Source: Sandaracinus sp. (GTDB lineage: Bacteria; Myxococcota_A; Polyangia; Polyangiales; Houyiibacteriaceae). From it: a DNA stretch of 57,749 bases. Made by a program: the position numbers and the translations under genes. The notes below the pieces were generated by a model. It saw nothing but the letters and a program-made list of their open reading frames with translations, ran no database searches and had not been told where the DNA came from. How positions within the stretch are numbered: position 1 is the first letter of the stretch; every line of letters begins with the position of its first letter. Below, piece after piece: positions 55,654-57,749 of this stretch. The DNA lies in the NCBI GenBank assembly GCA_002699025.1, contig PABA01000067.1, forward strand, positions 1 to 57,749. The letters are read 5' to 3'.

Positions 55654-57081
55654 ATGCGCCACGCCCTCCCCCTCGCCGCGCTCCTCGCCCTCGCCTCTTC
55701 CCTCGCCGCCTGTGGCGACGACGACGGCGGCTCCGTCGACCCCTCCCCCGACGCGGGCGCGCCGGCCGACGACGCCGGCGCCGAGCGCGACCCAGACTTC
55801 GTCGCGAGCTGCACCTACGTGAACGGCTTCTCCGGGAGCGAGGACTGCAAGGAGTACCGCGGCCCCGGCTGGTCCCCCGAGGGCGCCGCGCGCGACTGCG
55901 AGCGCGTCTTCCTCGGTGAGGCCGGCGCCTTCGTGGAGGGCGAGGCCTGCGCCTTCGAGGAGGAGGTCGGCCGCTGCGTCGTCGGCACGCCCGGCCAGCC
56001 GCGCGGCTACGTGCTCGTGAGCAGCGGCGACCCGACCAACTGCGGCGCCGCCCAGTCCGCCTGCGAGACCTTCGCTGGCGGCACCTTCGAGCCGGCGCCG
56101 ATCTGCGCCTCCTGCGAGCCCGGCGAGGAGACGGGCCAGCCCTTCATCCCGATGTTCGTCGACTGCCGGGACCCGATCGAGGGCGAGCCCGCCGGCGCCG
56201 GCCCGGACGGCCAGGTCTGCACGCCGACCATCATCTCCGGCTCGACCGAGCCCGGCCGCCGCTACACCGACTACGCGGACTGCAGCGTCGTGCTCACGCA
56301 GCGCCCCTACTACGCCGAGGACGCGGGCGTGGAGATGGACCCGGAGGACCCGCGCCTCGACGACGCCGAGTACATGGCCGAGGTCGACTGGTTGAAGGAG
56401 CAGGCCGAGGCGAGCGCCTGCGCCTGCTGCCACACGGCGTCGGACACGCCCGAGGGCGCCGCCATCTGGGACACGGAGGCGGGGCCGCTCTGGGTCGACA
56501 CGATCAGCGACGAGGCGCTGGCGATGCTCGCGGGCTTCACCGACTCGGCCGCCTTCGGCTTCCTGCCCGCCGAGGAGAACAACGGCTTCGATCGCTCCGA
56601 GACCGGCCTGCCGACGACCGACGTGCCGCGGCTGAGGGCCTTCGCCGAGCGCGAGCTGGCGCGGCGCGAGCTGAGCGTCGAGGAGGCGCGCGAGCTCGAG
56701 CCCTTCGCGCCCTTCTTCCGGGAGCTCATCGAGTTCGAGCCGGAGGCCTGCCCCGAGGGCACGGGCGTCGACGCGGATGGGCAGCTCCGCTGGACCGGCG
56801 GCGGCGCGCGCTACGTGCACGTGCTCGAGGCCGACGCGCAGGCGCCCGGAACGCCGCCGAACTGGGACCTGCCCGAGGGGACGCTCTGGGCGATCTCCGT
56901 GCCGCCGGACGTCGGCGCCATGGGCTGCGGCATGGCCTACGGCGAGCTGCCCGAGGGGGCCGTGCAGCGCGTGCCGGCCGAGGGGGCGCCGCCCGCGCTC
57001 GAGTCCGGCGAGCAGTACTTCCTCTACGTGCAGCGCGACATCGTGCAGCCGATCACCCGCTGCCTCTTCACGGCGCCGTGA
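55654..57081 (+). CDS. Large Cys-rich lipoprotein with a CACCH motif
   Basis: 475 aa. Lipobox SLAACGDDDGG (Cys20) and an Asp-Ala-Gly linker to about residue 45. The N-terminal half is Cys-rich (SCTYVNGFSGSEDCKEYRGPGWSPEGAARDCERVFLGEAGAF, RCVVG, NCGAAQSACETFAGG, ICASCEPGEETGQPF). A central segment has ASACACCHTASDTPEGA, which contains a haem-c-type CxxCH. WDTEAGPLWVDTISDEALAMLAGFTDSAAFGFLPAEENNGFDRS follows. The C-terminal domain has RYVHVLEADAQAPGTPPNWDLPEGTLWAISVP. It resembles secreted myxobacterial proteins with Planctomycete-type cytochrome segments; haem binding is inference. The GTG of the next gene overlaps its stop. Confidence 0.8.
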   Translation: MRHALPLAALLALASSLAACGDDDGGSVDPSPDAGAPADDAGAERDPDFVASCTYVNGFSGSEDCKEYRGPGWSPEGAARDCERVFLGEAGAFVEGEACAFEEEVGRCVVGTPGQPRGYVLVSSGDPTNCGAAQSACETFAGGTFEPAPICASCEPGEETGQPFIPMFVDCRDPIEGEPAGAGPDGQVCTPTIISGSTEPGRRYTDYADCSVVLTQRPYYAEDAGVEMDPEDPRLDDAEYMAEVDWLKEQAEASACACCHTASDTPEGAAIWDTEAGPLWVDTISDEALAMLAGFTDSAAFGFLPAEENNGFDRSETGLPTTDVPRLRAFAERELARRELSVEEARELEPFAPFFRELIEFEPEACPEGTGVDADGQLRWTGGGARYVHVLEADAQAPGTPPNWDLPEGTLWAISVPPDVGAMGCGMAYGELPEGAVQRVPAEGAPPALESGEQYFLYVQRDIVQPITRCLFTAP

Positions 57082-57533
57082 GGGCGGGCGTCCTGCAGGG
57101 CGTCGCGCTCGTCGTGCTCGCGTTCGCCGGCTGCGGCGGCGACGACGGCCCCGCCGGCCCGAGCGGCCCGGGGGAGGACGCGGGCGCGCCCCTCGCCGAC
57201 GCCGGCCCCGCGAGCTGCGCGACGGAGGAGGGCGTGCGCGCGCTCGTCTTCGCGCCGAGCTGCGCCGGGAGCGCCTGCCACGACGCGAGCCGCCCGCGCG
57301 CCGGCCTGGACCTCGTGACGCCGGGGTTGAGCGAGCGCATCCAGGGCGTCCGCTCCGTGCACGCCGCGTGCGAGGACCAGCTCCTGGTGGTGCCCGGCGA
57401 CGCCCCGGCGAGCTTCTTCATGGAGAAGCTCCTCGGCACCCACGACACGAGCTGCGGCGACCCGATGCCGAACCGCGGGGAGCTCACGCCGGAGCAGGTC
57501 CGCTGCGTGGCGGAGTGGATCGGGAGCCTCTAG
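57078..57533 (+). CDS. Small lipoprotein with cytochrome-like CX4CH motif
   Basis: 151 aa. GTG 57078 overlaps the previous stop (GTGA). Signal peptide with lipobox LAFAGCGGDDG (Cys19), then EDAGAPLADAG linker. The folded part, VFAPSCAGSACHDASRPRAGLDLVTPG followed by VVPGDAPASFFMEKLLGTHDTSCGDPMPNRGELTPEQVRCVAEWIGSL, matches the layout of c-type-cytochrome-like domains of Planctomycete/Myxococcota proteins (Cys...CH near the start, MP near the end, closing amphipathic helix). The haem motif is CAGSACH rather than CxxCH, so haem attachment is uncertain. Probably works with the upstream lipoprotein. Confidence 0.78.
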   Translation: MRAGVLQGVALVVLAFAGCGGDDGPAGPSGPGEDAGAPLADAGPASCATEEGVRALVFAPSCAGSACHDASRPRAGLDLVTPGLSERIQGVRSVHAACEDQLLVVPGDAPASFFMEKLLGTHDTSCGDPMPNRGELTPEQVRCVAEWIGSL

Positions 57534-57749
57534 GCGAGCCCAGAGGGCGAGCCCACCCGTGCCCTGTACCGTGAACACGTCGGCTGGGCGTTCCAGCCGG
57601 CTCGAGTAGCCCGCCCTCCGAGAGTGCCACCTGTGCCCCGCGCCTCGAGTGCCTGGCACGGACATGCGCCTCGGAGGGGGGTGCTGCGCCAAGGTCCCGT
57701 GGGAGGTCGCGCTTCGAGCGCCAGTACAGGGCCGACCATGCCGCAGCGA
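57534..57749. other. Terminal spacer
   Basis: 216 bp to the window end, no gene seen. It contains a short hairpin at 57581-57599 (CGGCTGG, loop GCGTT, CCAGCCG) about 45 nt after the last stop, possibly a weak terminator. Confidence 0.5.

Overview
This is about 58 kb of very GC-rich chromosome with third-position G/C bias in almost every gene, which is why most frames stay open. The gene content suggests a Myxococcota bacterium, most like Polyangiales/Sandaracinaceae. The clues are Ser/Thr kinases carrying a domain that resembles the myxobacterial DUF2378/TIGR02265 family, many lipoproteins with a C-G-G-D-D or C-G-D-D-D start and Asp-Ala-Gly-rich linkers, an MXAN_0976/MbnP-type protein, and a near-absence of classical operons. 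I see no phage, IS element, CRISPR array, rRNA or tRNA. The taxonomic call is inference.

Layout. 0-9 kb: MgtE Mg2+ channel, kinase 1 (sensor-like domain then kinase), nitroreductase, hexapeptide acetyltransferase, a palindromic micro-repeat array, a beta-propeller-type lipoprotein, a THI5/NMT1-like protein and a DUF2267 protein. 8.6-16 kb: two genes that each seem to carry one frameshift (GIDE-like/solenoid membrane protein; Uma2), a Cys-rich lipoprotein, a molybdopterin oxidoreductase, a 161-aa orphan, and an MbnP-like protein. 16-20 kb: a CGTC-type outer-membrane protein, a coupled lipoprotein and a RegB/RegA-like redox two-component pair. 20-25 kb: a GT-C membrane protein flanked by a 116-140 bp repeat family, RimO, two exported proteins. 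25.9-30.8 kb: two paralogous lipoproteins that look like bacterial TULIP/BPI-fold proteins. 31-36 kb: a cytochrome c maturation operon with a CcmF-CcmH fusion, a CcmI-like zinc-ribbon protein and an exported protein. 36-41.8 kb: hemerythrin-like protein, ClpB, and kinase 2, whose domain order is the reverse of kinase 1, divergent from a protein that may be the stand-alone sensor-like domain. 42-44 kb: three small membrane proteins with the same 34-nt sequence abutting each start codon. 44-55 kb: membrane proteins, CPBP-family protein, DEDDh exonuclease, DUF3570/DUF4266 pair, GGCT-like protein, carboxypeptidase Taq, TerC, PhzF. 55-57.7 kb: a 19-bp tandem array, an isolated near-perfect 28-bp palindrome and two overlapping lipoprotein genes.

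Common threads. Several genes concern redox and cytochrome biology: Ccm operon, RegBA, MbnP, molybdoenzyme, hemerythrin, haem-motif lipoproteins. At least nine genes have a TANNNT box 6-7 nt before the start codon and no Shine-Dalgarno, the geometry of leaderless transcripts. Spacers are rich in hairpin-forming tandem micro-repeats, with a 13-bp period at three unlinked sites.
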